From assembly GCA_035517695.1 (NCBI GenBank), contig DATIYI010000085.1:1-14530 (forward strand): DNA of 14,530 bases. Direction: 5' to 3'. The notes below the pieces were generated by a model. The model was not told the origin of the DNA, made no database searches, and saw only the letters and a list, made by a program, of their open reading frames with translations. Source of the DNA: DATFVJ01 sp035517695. GTDB taxonomy: Bacteria > Actinomycetota > Actinomycetes > Streptosporangiales > Streptosporangiaceae. The position numbers were made by a program, and so were the translations under genes. Positions 1 to 6,852 of the stretch are shown here, piece after piece (the first letter of the stretch is position 1; every line of letters starts with the position of its first letter).

Positions 1-847
1 CCAGCAGCAGGGAGCGGAAACCGCTGCTGATCGCGGCCAGGACGACGTCGTTCACGGTGCCGCCCAACTGTCGCTTGATCGTCTTGACGTCGTCCAGCGA
101 GGCCCGGGCCCAGGTGTACCGGCGCTGCCTGCCAATGGGACCGCTCAGCGAAGACCCGGCGGCGGGCCAGGCGGACTCGGCCAGCCTCGCCACGGCCCGC
201 GCCGTCTGCGATGCCTGCCGCACGGCTTCGCCGGGCCGGGCCAGGACGGCGGTCAGCGCGAGCGCCTCGCGCGCCGGGCGCAGGAGCATGTCCAGTCCCG
301 CCTGGGCGGCGAGCGACACCGCCGAAGGCTCCGCGGCGACGGGCCTGCGACCGTCGGCAACGGCCGGTGCGGGATCGGGCGAGGCGTCGAAGATCACGCG
401 GTACAGGTCCGTGCCGGAAATCCCGTCGACCATGCAGTGGTGCACCTTGGAGATGAGTGCCCAGCGGTCCTGAGCGAGCCCCTCGACCAGCCAGTACTCC
501 CACAGCGGGTAGTCGCGGTCGAGCCGCTGGCCCATGACCCGCGCCATCAACTGGCTGAGCTGCTGGTCGCCCCCGGGTTTCGGCAGCGCCGTCCGACGGA
601 GGTGGTAGCGCAGATCGAAGTGCGGATCGTCGACCCAGACCGGCCGCCCGAGGCGAAACGGTACCGTGCGCAGCTTCTGCCGGTAGCGCGGCACCAGCGG
701 CAGCCGCCCGGCCAGGTGCGCCAGCACCTCGTCATAGGACGGTGTCGGGCCCTCGAACACGGCCACCGACGCGATCGCCATCGACGTATGCCGATCCTCG
801 TCTTCCGCATCAATGAACTGGGCGTCCAGCGGGTTCAGCCGGTCCAT
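1..847 (-). CDS. WS/DGAT-type wax ester synthase / diacylglycerol acyltransferase, N-terminal part
   Basis: This family transfers an acyl group from acyl-CoA to a fatty alcohol or diacylglycerol, making wax esters or triacylglycerol storage lipid at the membrane or lipid-body surface. The frame is open from an ATG at 847 for 282 codons to the left edge, so the C-terminal third or so is missing (family members are usually about 450-500 aa). Visible marks are the start MDRLNPLDAQF, typical of the family, the catalytic HHxxxDG motif as HHCMVDG at residues 136-142, and a VNDVVLAAISSGFR segment near the cut, matching the conserved ND block. It lies downstream of the flavin reductase gene on the same strand but 314 bp away, so it is probably a separate unit. 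Whether it prefers wax ester or TAG cannot be told from sequence. Confidence 0.93.
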   Translation of the reverse strand, partial: MDRLNPLDAQFIDAEDEDRHTSMAIASVAVFEGPTPSYDEVLAHLAGRLPLVPRYRQKLRTVPFRLGRPVWVDDPHFDLRYHLRRTALPKPGGDQQLSQLMARVMGQRLDRDYPLWEYWLVEGLAQDRWALISKVHHCMVDGISGTDLYRVIFDASPDPAPAVADGRRPVAAEPSAVSLAAQAGLDMLLRPAREALALTAVLARPGEAVRQASQTARAVARLAESAWPAAGSSLSGPIGRQRRYTWARASLDDVKTIKRQLGGTVNDVVLAAISSGFRSLLL

Positions 848-1161
848 AACGCCCCCTTTCCCAAGCCGTATCGATCCCGGTCATCCGAAAGCCGCCAGGC
901 AACGATCGAAGGCCCCGTCTTAATGCGGATCGTAAGCTGCGCGGGCTCCGGCTCGAACTTGCCGAATGGTCCGGCACGCGGGGACCTTCGGCTCTGAATG
1001 GGACATCTCGCAGCGGTACGTCATATCGCCATGCCACGAGAGCCCCGGCAGCGGTACCGGGCCCCTCGTACCACGTCAGCCCGGCACAGGCGCGGCTAGT
1101 ACGACAGGGCCAATACGACAGGGCCAATACGACAGGGCTAAGCGCTGGAAGCTCCCGTGCG
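848..1161. other. Intergenic region between flavin reductase and WS/DGAT genes
   Basis: No convincing gene is seen. Short ORFs here (for example a 119-codon minus-strand frame overlapping the WS/DGAT start) show no recognisable protein and irregular composition. The one clear structure is a triplicated 14-bp unit at 1100-1141, listed separately. The region must hold the WS/DGAT promoter, but I cannot point to a convincing -35/-10 pair. Confidence 0.5.
1100..1141. repeat. Three tandem copies of a 14-bp unit
   Basis: The unit TACGACAGGGCCAA occurs at 1100-1113 and 1114-1127 (identical) and at 1128-1141 with one change (GCTAA end). It lies between the end of the flavin reductase gene and the WS/DGAT start, about 250 bp upstream of the latter. 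It could be a set of operator half-sites or a short slippage-derived repeat; nothing else in the sequence decides. Confidence 0.85.
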
Positions 1162-1641
1162 TCAGGCATCGAGCTGGCGGAACCGGCTGACGTGGAAGAT
1201 CAGCGGGGTTACGGTGGCGTCGGCGTCGAGGGCGTGCACCCGCAGCAGGACGATGTCGTGATCGCCGACCGGGATCTGGCGCTCCACGCTGCAGTCCAGC
1301 CAGGCGCTCGCGCCGTTGAGCATGACTGCGCCGTCGCTGGTGGCTCGCCACTGCAGAGCCGTGAACCGGTCTGCGCCGCGCTCGCTAAGCGCCCGGCCGT
1401 GCTGCTCCTGATGGGCACCCAGCACTCGGAGGCGGGGCGCGACCCGCAGCACCGGCCACGTCGTGGAGGTGTCGGCCATGCAGATCGACACGATCGGCGG
1501 GTCCAGCGAGACGGAAGTGAACGAGCTGGCGGCGATGCCCACCGGGACACCGTCGACGAGCGCAGCGATAGCGGTGACGCCCGCCGGGAAGGCACCGAGC
1601 ACCCGACGAGGCTCGACCCGCTCCGGCGCGCGGAGAGTCAT
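1162..1641 (-). CDS. Flavin reductase domain protein (HpaC/RutF/DszD-like FMN reductase)
   Basis: Proteins of this split-barrel family reduce free FMN or FAD with NAD(P)H and hand it to partner monooxygenases. The 159-aa product has the family pattern: an N-terminal GAFPAGVTAIAA segment at about residues 16-27, the flavin-binding stretch GIAASSFTSVSLDPP at about 35-49, and a C-terminal VGDHDIVLLRV segment followed by a short tail. I chose the ATG at 1641 because it forms an ATGA overlap with the TGA of the upstream FMN reductase gene (stop at 1640-1638); an in-frame ATG at 1683 lies inside that gene. It is the last gene of the oxygenase operon and a likely electron supplier for the LLM oxygenases encoded before it. 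Which partner it serves is not visible. Confidence 0.88.
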   Translation of the reverse strand: MTLRAPERVEPRRVLGAFPAGVTAIAALVDGVPVGIAASSFTSVSLDPPIVSICMADTSTTWPVLRVAPRLRVLGAHQEQHGRALSERGADRFTALQWRATSDGAVMLNGASAWLDCSVERQIPVGDHDIVLLRVHALDADATVTPLIFHVSRFRQLDA

Positions 1642-2126
1642 GCGAGGCTTGCCGTGATCTGCGGCCGGGCCGACTCCAGCCACGTGTCGAGTACCTCCGA
1701 CACCGCATAGTCCGTGTCGACCAGGAACAGCCCTCGCGTCGGGCAGGTGGCGCCGAGCTCGACGAGCACGGGCTTCAGCAGGAGGTCCGCAGCGAGGGAA
1801 TGGCGCCAGTCGCCGCCGAGCATGAGCGGCACCGCGGTCACACCGGCCAACCCGCCGCCCGCGATCCGGTCGAGGAACAGTATCAGCAGCCCGGTGTAGG
1901 TGGCCTTGTAGGTGGGGCTGGCGACGATCAGCAGATCACTGGTCCGCACTGCCGCGATGGTCTCGGCCACCTGCTGGTCCGCCCAGTCCAGCAAGCCGGC
2001 ACCGAGATCGACCAGGTCCACGCTCAGGCCGGCCGGGCTGCCGATGATCTTTTCGGCGAGCAAATGCGCGGCCTGCCACGTCCGCGACCGAGGCTTGGGG
2101 TTTCCGACGACGATCGCGACAGTCAT
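1638..2126 (-). CDS. NADPH-dependent FMN reductase (SsuE/MsuE-like, flavodoxin fold)
   Basis: The 162-aa product is a flavodoxin-like NAD(P)H:FMN reductase of the type that supplies FMNH2 to alkanesulfonate and methanesulfonate monooxygenases. The N-terminal beta strand and phosphate loop (VAIVVGNPKPRSRTWQ, residues 3-18) and the segment ASPTYKATYTGLL (69-81) are the family's FMN- and substrate-contacting elements. The ATG at 2126 overlaps the TGA of the upstream LLM oxygenase in an ATGA junction, and its own TGA overlaps the next ATG in the same way, so three genes are translationally coupled. An alternative ATG four codons upstream (2138) is possible but less natural. It is a second flavin reductase, unrelated in fold to the split-barrel one following it. 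The sulfur role is inferred from family and context. Confidence 0.9.
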   Translation of the reverse strand: MTVAIVVGNPKPRSRTWQAAHLLAEKIIGSPAGLSVDLVDLGAGLLDWADQQVAETIAAVRTSDLLIVASPTYKATYTGLLILFLDRIAGGGLAGVTAVPLMLGGDWRHSLAADLLLKPVLVELGATCPTRGLFLVDTDYAVSEVLDTWLESARPQITASLA

Positions 2127-3253
2127 CGGCGCTGCCACTCTTGGGCCAGCAACTGGTAGGAGCGGACCCGGCCGGCATGGTCGTGGGTGATGGTAGTGAT
2201 GATCAGCTCGTCAGCACCGGTCGCGACCTGCAGTTGCTCGAGTTGCTCGGCGACTTGCCTCGGGGAGCCGACAAACTGGGTCTCCACGCGATCGGCGACC
2301 AGTGCCCGGTCGGCGTCAGTCCACGCGTGCGCCCTAGCCTGCGCCGGGCTCGGGAACGCGATCGCGCCCTCGCCGGAGCGGATGCTGCGGACCCACAGAC
2401 CGTAGCCGGCGGCGAGCTCCCGCGCGGTCGCCTCGTCATCGGCGGCTACGACGTCGGCTGAAACGCTGAGATAGGGCCGGTCGAGTTCGGCAGACGGCCG
2501 GAATGCGGCACGGTATCCCTCGGCGGCCTCGAGCACGGTGGCCGGGCTGACGTGGTAGTTCGCGGCGAATCGCAGGCCGTTACTGCCGGCGACACTGGCG
2601 CTCTGCCCACCGCTGCTGCCGAGGATCCACACTTGCACATCCGCGTTCTCACCGGGGATCGCGTGCGCCTCGACGCCGTCAGCCGAGCGGTAGGAGCCGC
2701 GCAGCAGCGCCAGTATGTCGTCGACCTGATCGCCGTAGTCCTGAGCCTCGGCGCCGGGTTGGAGCAGCAGTGTCTTCTGCAGGGCGCGGCGCGGTGAGCC
2801 GCGCAAGTGCTCCAACGAGAATCGCGGTGGGATGCGCAGGCCGTTCGGGGCGCGGCCGTTCACGACCTTCGTCGCGCCAGCGAGGGCAGGCTCGCGGCTC
2901 CGCTCGGTCGGACGCCCACCCGAGCGGCCGAGGCCGAGGTCGAGGCGGCCGGGGTGCAGTGCGTCGATGAGACCGAACTCCTCGACCGTTGACAGCGCGG
3001 TGCGATGCCCGAGCTGGACCGCGCCGGATCCGATCCGGATCGCCGAGGTAGCAGCTGCGGTGAGAGCGAGTACCACAGCAGGCGAGGTTCCGGCGACGCC
3101 GGGATCGAGGTGGTGCTCGGCGAACCAGTATCGGGCGTAGCCAAAACGTTCTGCTTGCTGCGCGAGGTCGATGCTGTTGCGGAGCGCGGCGGCGGCTGTC
3201 GAGCCGGAGCTGATGGGTACCAGGTCGAGCACGGTGAGTGGGGTGGCGGCCAT
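2123..3253 (-). CDS. LLM class flavin-dependent oxidoreductase, luciferase-like (MsnO8-type)
   Basis: The 376-aa protein belongs to the bacterial luciferase-like monooxygenases, TIM-barrel enzymes that use reduced FMN and O2. It starts with LTVLDLVPISSG and has the characteristic RYWFAEHH segment (residues 41-48), then IRIGSGAVQLGH and PGRLDLGLGRSGG (101-113). That pattern fits the MsnO8-like subgroup rather than the NtaA/DszA subgroup of the two genes upstream in the operon. The ATG at 3253 follows an AAGGAC ribosome site overlapping the stop of the preceding 26-aa ORF. Its stop overlaps the start of the FMN reductase gene, a sensible arrangement for an FMNH2-consuming enzyme. The substrate is unknown; a small sulfonate, sulfone or thiophene-like compound is an inference from context. 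Confidence 0.9.
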   Translation of the reverse strand: MAATPLTVLDLVPISSGSTAAAALRNSIDLAQQAERFGYARYWFAEHHLDPGVAGTSPAVVLALTAAATSAIRIGSGAVQLGHRTALSTVEEFGLIDALHPGRLDLGLGRSGGRPTERSREPALAGATKVVNGRAPNGLRIPPRFSLEHLRGSPRRALQKTLLLQPGAEAQDYGDQVDDILALLRGSYRSADGVEAHAIPGENADVQVWILGSSGGQSASVAGSNGLRFAANYHVSPATVLEAAEGYRAAFRPSAELDRPYLSVSADVVAADDEATARELAAGYGLWVRSIRSGEGAIAFPSPAQARAHAWTDADRALVADRVETQFVGSPRQVAEQLEQLQVATGADELIITTITHDHAGRVRSYQLLAQEWQRR

Positions 3254-3262
3254 GTCGGGTCC

Positions 3263-3343
3263 TTACTTTCCGTTTCCCTTGCCGGTGATCAGATCGAGCC
3301 GCGGCGGAGCGTGCACGATCAGGGTGATCGCGAGGAACGTCAT
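3263..3343 (-). CDS. Small coupled ORF, 26 aa, unknown
   Basis: An ATG at 3343-3341 overlaps the TGA (3342-3340) of the NtaA-like gene in an ATGA junction, and the frame ends with TAA at 3265-3263, nine bases before the ATG of the luciferase-like gene. The product begins MTFLAITLIVHAPPR, a short hydrophobic stretch, and ends in a basic, glycine-rich tail (ITGKGNGK). Both tight junctions match the style of this operon, so translation is plausible. It may serve to carry ribosomes across the 86-bp gap, or be a short peptide with its own role. The arginine-hydrophobic-Asp-Leu core (RLDL) resembles that of short leader peptides found before sulfur genes in actinobacteria, but the similarity is too short to rely on. 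Confidence 0.4.
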   Translation of the reverse strand: MTFLAITLIVHAPPRLDLITGKGNGK

Positions 3344-4716
3344 GACGCGGCCCGTGCGGTGGAGGAACCGGCGCGCAGCGGCGCGAGGCCGAGGTGCTCG
3401 CGCAGCGTGCTGCCCTCGTAGTCGGCCCGGAAGACCCCGCGCTCCTGGAGCAGCGGCACGACCTTTTCCGCGAACTCGTCGAGCCCGCCCGGCGTGATGT
3501 GCGGGACGAGGATGAAACCGTCGCTGGCGTCGGCCTGCACGAAGCTGTTGATCGTCTCCGCCACGGTCGCCGGCGTGCCGACGAACGACTGCCGGGTGGT
3601 GACCTCGATGATTAGCTCGCGGATCGACAGATTCCGCGCCGCCGCCTTCGCGCGCCACTCGGCCGCGGTGGCCAGCGGGTCGCGGTGCATCCGCACGCTG
3701 GCCCGCCCGCGCGCGATCGTGTGCTCGCCCGGGTTGGGGTCGATGCTGGGCAGCGGGCCGTCCGGGTCGTAGCCGGACAGGTCCCGGTTCCACAGCTGTT
3801 CAAGGAACTTGATCGCCGTTTGCCCGCTCACCTGCTGGAAGCGCACCTCGCGGGCGAGCTCCTGCGACTGCTCGTCGGTGTCGCCAAGCACGAAGGTTGC
3901 CGCCGGCAGGATCAATAGCTGCTCGCTGGTGCGACCGTGGCGGGCCAGCCGTCCCTTCACGTCGGCGTAGAACGCTTTGCAATTGTCGAGCTGGCTGTGT
4001 CGGGTGAAAATAGCGTCAGCGCTCGCCGCGGCGAACTCGCGGCCCTCGTGGGAATCGCCGGCCTGGAAGATGACCGGGCGGCCCTGCGGGCTCCGCGGCA
4101 CATTGAACTGGCCGCTGACGTCGAAATGCGAGTCTCGGTGGGCGAACCGGCCCGCGTCACCGTCGGCGAGGAACACACCCGACTGCTTGTCGGCGATGAT
4201 CTCTTCACCGCGCCAGGAGTCGAAGAGCTCACAGGTTGTCTGCAGGAAGGTCCGGGCACGCTCATAGCGGGCGCTCTGCGGCAGGAAGCCGCCGCGCCGG
4301 AAGTTCTCGCCCGTGAACGCGTCCCATGACGTGACGACATTCCAGGCGGCCCGCCCGCCGGACAGGTGATCCAGGCTGGCGAACTGCCGCGCCACCTCAT
4401 ACGGCTCGTTGAAGGTGGAGTTGATGGTGCCGGCCAGGCCGAGCCGGTCGGTCACCGCCGCGATGCCAGCAAGGACCGTGAAGGTGTCCGGGCGGCCCAC
4501 CACGTCGAGGTCGTAAATGAGACCGTTCTGCTCGCGCAGGCGCAGCCCCTCGGCGAGGAACAGGAAGTCGAACTTGGCACGCTCGGCTGTGCGGGCCAGG
4601 TGGGCGAACGAGCTGAAGTCGATGTGGCTGCCCGAGCGCGGGTCGCTCCATACCGTCGTGTTGTTGACGCCAGGGAAGTGAGCGGCGAGGTGGATCTGCT
4701 TGGGTGGTCTGCTCAT
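3340..4716 (-). CDS. NtaA/SnaA/DszA-family FMN-dependent monooxygenase
   Basis: The 458-aa product is a member of the NtaA/SnaA/SoxA(DszA) branch of flavin-dependent monooxygenases, which use FMNH2 and O2 to cleave substrates such as nitrilotriacetate, dimethyl sulfide or dibenzothiophene sulfone. Length and motifs are typical: a start of KQIHLAAHFPGVN, the segment FDFLFLAEGL at about 49-58, FNEPYEVARQFASLDHLSGGRAAWNVVTS spanning about 102-130 (the FMN-contacting region, with the hallmark GRAAWNVVTS), PVIFQAGDSHEGREFAA in the middle, and a C-terminal EVVPLLQERG-like segment. The gene starts 21 bp after the preceding oxygenase gene and ends in an ATGA overlap with the 26-aa ORF. The exact substrate cannot be read; context with two flavin reductases and a neighbouring sulfonate operon favours an organosulfur compound. 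Confidence 0.92.
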   Translation of the reverse strand: MSRPPKQIHLAAHFPGVNNTTVWSDPRSGSHIDFSSFAHLARTAERAKFDFLFLAEGLRLREQNGLIYDLDVVGRPDTFTVLAGIAAVTDRLGLAGTINSTFNEPYEVARQFASLDHLSGGRAAWNVVTSWDAFTGENFRRGGFLPQSARYERARTFLQTTCELFDSWRGEEIIADKQSGVFLADGDAGRFAHRDSHFDVSGQFNVPRSPQGRPVIFQAGDSHEGREFAAASADAIFTRHSQLDNCKAFYADVKGRLARHGRTSEQLLILPAATFVLGDTDEQSQELAREVRFQQVSGQTAIKFLEQLWNRDLSGYDPDGPLPSIDPNPGEHTIARGRASVRMHRDPLATAAEWRAKAAARNLSIRELIIEVTTRQSFVGTPATVAETINSFVQADASDGFILVPHITPGGLDEFAEKVVPLLQERGVFRADYEGSTLREHLGLAPLRAGSSTARAAS

Positions 4717-4737
4717 GATCTAGTCGTCCCTGGCCGG

Positions 4738-5943
4738 TCAGGCCGTTGCGTAACGGTTGGCGGGGCGGCCGAGCCCGAGCAGGCCGCGGAGCGTATCGGC
4801 CCCGTAGGCGTCGCGGAACGCGCCGCGCCGCTGCAGTTCAGGCACCAGGCCCCTGGTGATCACCTCGAGGTCGCCCGGAATGGCGCCTGGGCGCAGCCGG
4901 AACCCGGACAATCCACTTTCCTGCCAGTCCTGCAGCAGGTCGGCCAGCTGCGACGGCGTCCCGGTGAACACGGCCGCATCGCTTGCGTATCGATAGCCGG
5001 CGAGTTCGTCGAGTCTGGCCTTGCGGTCGGCGGCAGCGCTGGCGTCCTCGTCGAGGAACACCACGAGGTCGCCGAAGACCTGCACCGTCTCCTCCGCGCG
5101 CCCGGCTGCCTGCTGCGCGCTGCGGATCTCGGCGATGATCGCCCGGCCGTGCCCGGCGTCGCGCGGCGTCACGTATCCGATATCGGCCGAGCGGGCAACC
5201 AGCCTGTAGGGCACGCGCTGGTGCGCCAGTGCGCTGACGACCGGCTGGCCCTGCGGCGGCCGAGGGGTGATCGAAGGACCCTTGATGCTGAAATACTCAC
5301 CAGCGAAGTCGATGTAGTGCAGCTTGTCGCGGTCGACGAAGCGGCCCGTGGCGATGTCGCGGATCTCGGCGTCGTCCTCCCAGCTGTCCCACAGCCGCCT
5401 GACGACTTCGACGTAGTCGGCGGCCTCGTCGAACAGCTCGGTGATCAGCTGCCGCACCCGCGGATCGGCGCGTTGCTCGAAGCGGAACTGCGGGAACGTG
5501 CGGCGGCCGAAGTGCGCGGCCTCGTGCTGCCGCGCCGAGACCTGCACCCGCACGCCGGCCCTCCCGGCGCTGACGTAATCGAGGGTCGCGATCGCCTTGG
5601 AGATGTGGAACGGCTCCGTGTACGTCACGTCCGCGGTCGGGACCAGTCCGATGTGGCTGGTCGACGGCGCGACCCTGGATGCGATGAGCACCGCGTCGAG
5701 ACGCCCGCGCACCTGGTCGGTGCGCCCGTCCGGTTCGTTGTAGCGCGAAGACTGCAGGCTAAGCCCGTCCTCGATTGTGACGAAGTCGAGCAGGCCGCGC
5801 TCAGCCTCCTGAACCAGGTCGACCCAGTAGCCCGCCGACAGCAGGTCACTCGGGCGCGCCGACGGCTCCCGCCACGCAGCGGGGTGCCAGCCGGCGCCGT
5901 CGAGCGCGACGGCGAGATGCACTGCTTGAGAAGGTGCGGGCAT
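4738..5943 (-). CDS. LLM class flavin-dependent oxidoreductase, NtaA-like, 401 aa
   Basis: A second, shorter member of the NtaA-like group, clearly diverged from its 458-aa neighbour. The N-terminus (QAVHLAVALDGAGWHP) and the block EPFHISKAIATLDYVSAGRAGVRV at about residues 110-133 correspond to the FNEPYEVARQ...SGGRAAWNVV block of the neighbour, but the WNVVTS signature is replaced by VRVQVS. Later come PRPPQGQPVVSALA (substrate and FMN pocket region of this family) and a C-terminal VPELQRRGAFRDAYGADTLRGLLGL tail shared in pattern with the 458-aa protein. The ATG at 5943 lies two bases after the stop of the 85-aa gene, so coupling is likely. Probably an FMNH2-dependent oxygenase working in the same pathway; it could catalyse a successive step. 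Substrate unknown. Confidence 0.9.
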   Translation of the reverse strand: MPAPSQAVHLAVALDGAGWHPAAWREPSARPSDLLSAGYWVDLVQEAERGLLDFVTIEDGLSLQSSRYNEPDGRTDQVRGRLDAVLIASRVAPSTSHIGLVPTADVTYTEPFHISKAIATLDYVSAGRAGVRVQVSARQHEAAHFGRRTFPQFRFEQRADPRVRQLITELFDEAADYVEVVRRLWDSWEDDAEIRDIATGRFVDRDKLHYIDFAGEYFSIKGPSITPRPPQGQPVVSALAHQRVPYRLVARSADIGYVTPRDAGHGRAIIAEIRSAQQAAGRAEETVQVFGDLVVFLDEDASAAADRKARLDELAGYRYASDAAVFTGTPSQLADLLQDWQESGLSGFRLRPGAIPGDLEVITRGLVPELQRRGAFRDAYGADTLRGLLGLGRPANRYATA

Positions 5944-5945
5944 CG

Positions 5946-6203
5946 TCAGAACTCGCTCCCTGTTGCTTCGGTGGCACGGGTCACGTCGACGGGCACGCCG
6001 GGCAGGATGGCCAGCTCATCCGCGCCTGCCAGATGGCCGTCGCCGGTGAGCGGTCGCGGCACCACCATGTTTGAGCCGCCGGGGACGAGCGTCCTCCAGG
6101 TCTCGTAGGCAAACCGCATCTGCGCACACCGCACGTCCGGCCAGACGCCCCAGCTCATCAGCTTGAGCGGTCGGGAGCCGGAGCGCGGCCACGGATCAGT
6201 CAT
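5946..6203 (-). CDS. Hypothetical protein, 85 aa, first gene of the oxygenase operon
   Basis: I do not recognise this protein. The ATG at 6203 has a good ribosome site (AGGAAA seven bases upstream), better than the ATG nine codons earlier, and the stop is two bases before the first oxygenase gene, so it is very likely translated with the operon. The sequence is soluble-looking, without a signal peptide or membrane segment. Recognisable pieces are a basic, proline-rich start (DPWPRSGSRPLK), an aromatic stretch SWGVWPDVRCAQMRFAYETWR at residues 17-37 with one cysteine, and a Gly/Pro-rich middle. Candidates are a small accessory protein for the oxygenases or a remnant of a larger enzyme. Its position as leader gene of an intact operon argues against simple debris. 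Confidence 0.6.
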   Translation of the reverse strand: MTDPWPRSGSRPLKLMSWGVWPDVRCAQMRFAYETWRTLVPGGSNMVVPRPLTGDGHLAGADELAILPGVPVDVTRATEATGSEF

Positions 6204-6402
6204 GTCGTTTCCTATTGCAAAAGTAGACAATACGTGATGTGCGACGACCCGGCCAGCGTCCTAGCAGCCGCGCCTGCGAAGGCCCCTGCGACGGTGGCGA
6301 AGGCAGGCGCCGCATGGACGCCGCCAACACGGATGAACTCCTCACCACCGCGCTCGCCCACGGGCACGCCGACCGGTCCCGATCCGCTGTGTTGCTCGCA
6401 CA

Positions 6403-6672
6403 GGAGTTGGGACAACGGAGTGGAGCCGACGGAGTGGAGACGCCGGAGTTGGGACGCCGGAGTTGGGGACGGCGGAGTTGGGGACGGCGGAGTTGGGACG
6501 CCGGAGTTGGGGACGGCGCAGTTGGAACGCCGGAGTTGGGGAAGCCGGAGTGGGGACGCCGGAGTTGGGACGCCGGAGTTGGGACGGCGAAGTGGAGACG
6601 GCGGAGTGGAGACGGCGGAGTGGAGACGGCGGAGCGGAGACGGCGGAGCGGAGACGGCGGAGTGGAGACGGC
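6403..6672. repeat. Minisatellite: 19 tandem units of 14-15 bp
   Basis: Consensus unit GGAGTKGRGACGSC. By eye I count 19 consecutive units; 15 are 14 bp long and four (the 5th, 6th, 8th and 10th) carry an extra G. Units near the left and middle tend to GGAGTTGGGACGCC, while the last six or so are GGAG(T/C)GGAGACGGC, so the array has two subtypes expanded locally. Because most units are not a multiple of three, frames shift at each unit, and the translated frames here are artefacts. It sits between the two divergent operons, 200 bp upstream of the oxygenase operon start. There are no spacers, so this is not CRISPR. Confidence 0.95.
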
Positions 6673-6760
6673 GCAGCGTCACTGGAGCGCGACAGTAAGT
6701 ACTTTAAATCCTACTTTTTAAGTCGACATTATTGACATAACCGGATTCAATTGAAACGCT

Positions 6761-6774
6761 GACGTCATGACGTC
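6761..6774. promoter_or_regulatory. Perfect 14-bp palindrome, candidate operator
   Basis: GACGTCATGACGTC is identical to its reverse complement and can also be read as two direct TGACGTC copies (6760-6766 and 6768-6774). It follows the AT-rich island directly in the divergent region. The form suits a dimeric regulator, but none can be named. The neighbouring winged-helix gene is one candidate. Confidence 0.45.
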
Positions 6775-6838
6775 CTATGAGGGATCGGAGCGTCGTTACG
6801 TGGACCTGCTCCTCGTCGCTAGCGCCCTCTGTTCTCTC

Positions 6839-6852
6839 GCGGTTTAAACCGC
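6839..6852. promoter_or_regulatory. Perfect 14-bp palindrome, candidate operator
   Basis: GCGGTTTAAACCGC is a perfect palindrome with an AT core in GC-rich surroundings, 65 bp after the previous palindrome and about 210 bp before the tauD-like start. It is a candidate repressor site for the plus-strand operon; this is seen only as symmetry. Confidence 0.4.

Noticed and set aside
810..1169. A 119-codon minus-strand ORF between the flavin reductase and WS/DGAT genes
   Set aside because: It overlaps the WS/DGAT start, includes the translated 14-bp repeats and has no recognisable family pattern.
4366..6108. A 580-codon open frame on the plus strand
   Set aside because: It runs antisense to two well-identified LLM monooxygenases and has the skewed composition of a codon-position shadow.
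6403..6672. CRISPR array
   Set aside because: Units are adjacent without unique spacers and only 14-15 bp long; no cas genes are present.
6234..6735. Overlapping ORFs on both strands encoding RRSWG or TPPSP-like repeats
   Set aside because: They are translations of the 14-15 bp minisatellite. The unit length shifts frame, and all frames look equally repetitive, so there is no sign of selection for protein.
6732..6760. Sigma-70-type promoter starting at TTGACA
   Set aside because: No TANNNT-like -10 is found at 17-19 bp; the hexamers there are AACGCT, ACGCTG and CGCTGA.
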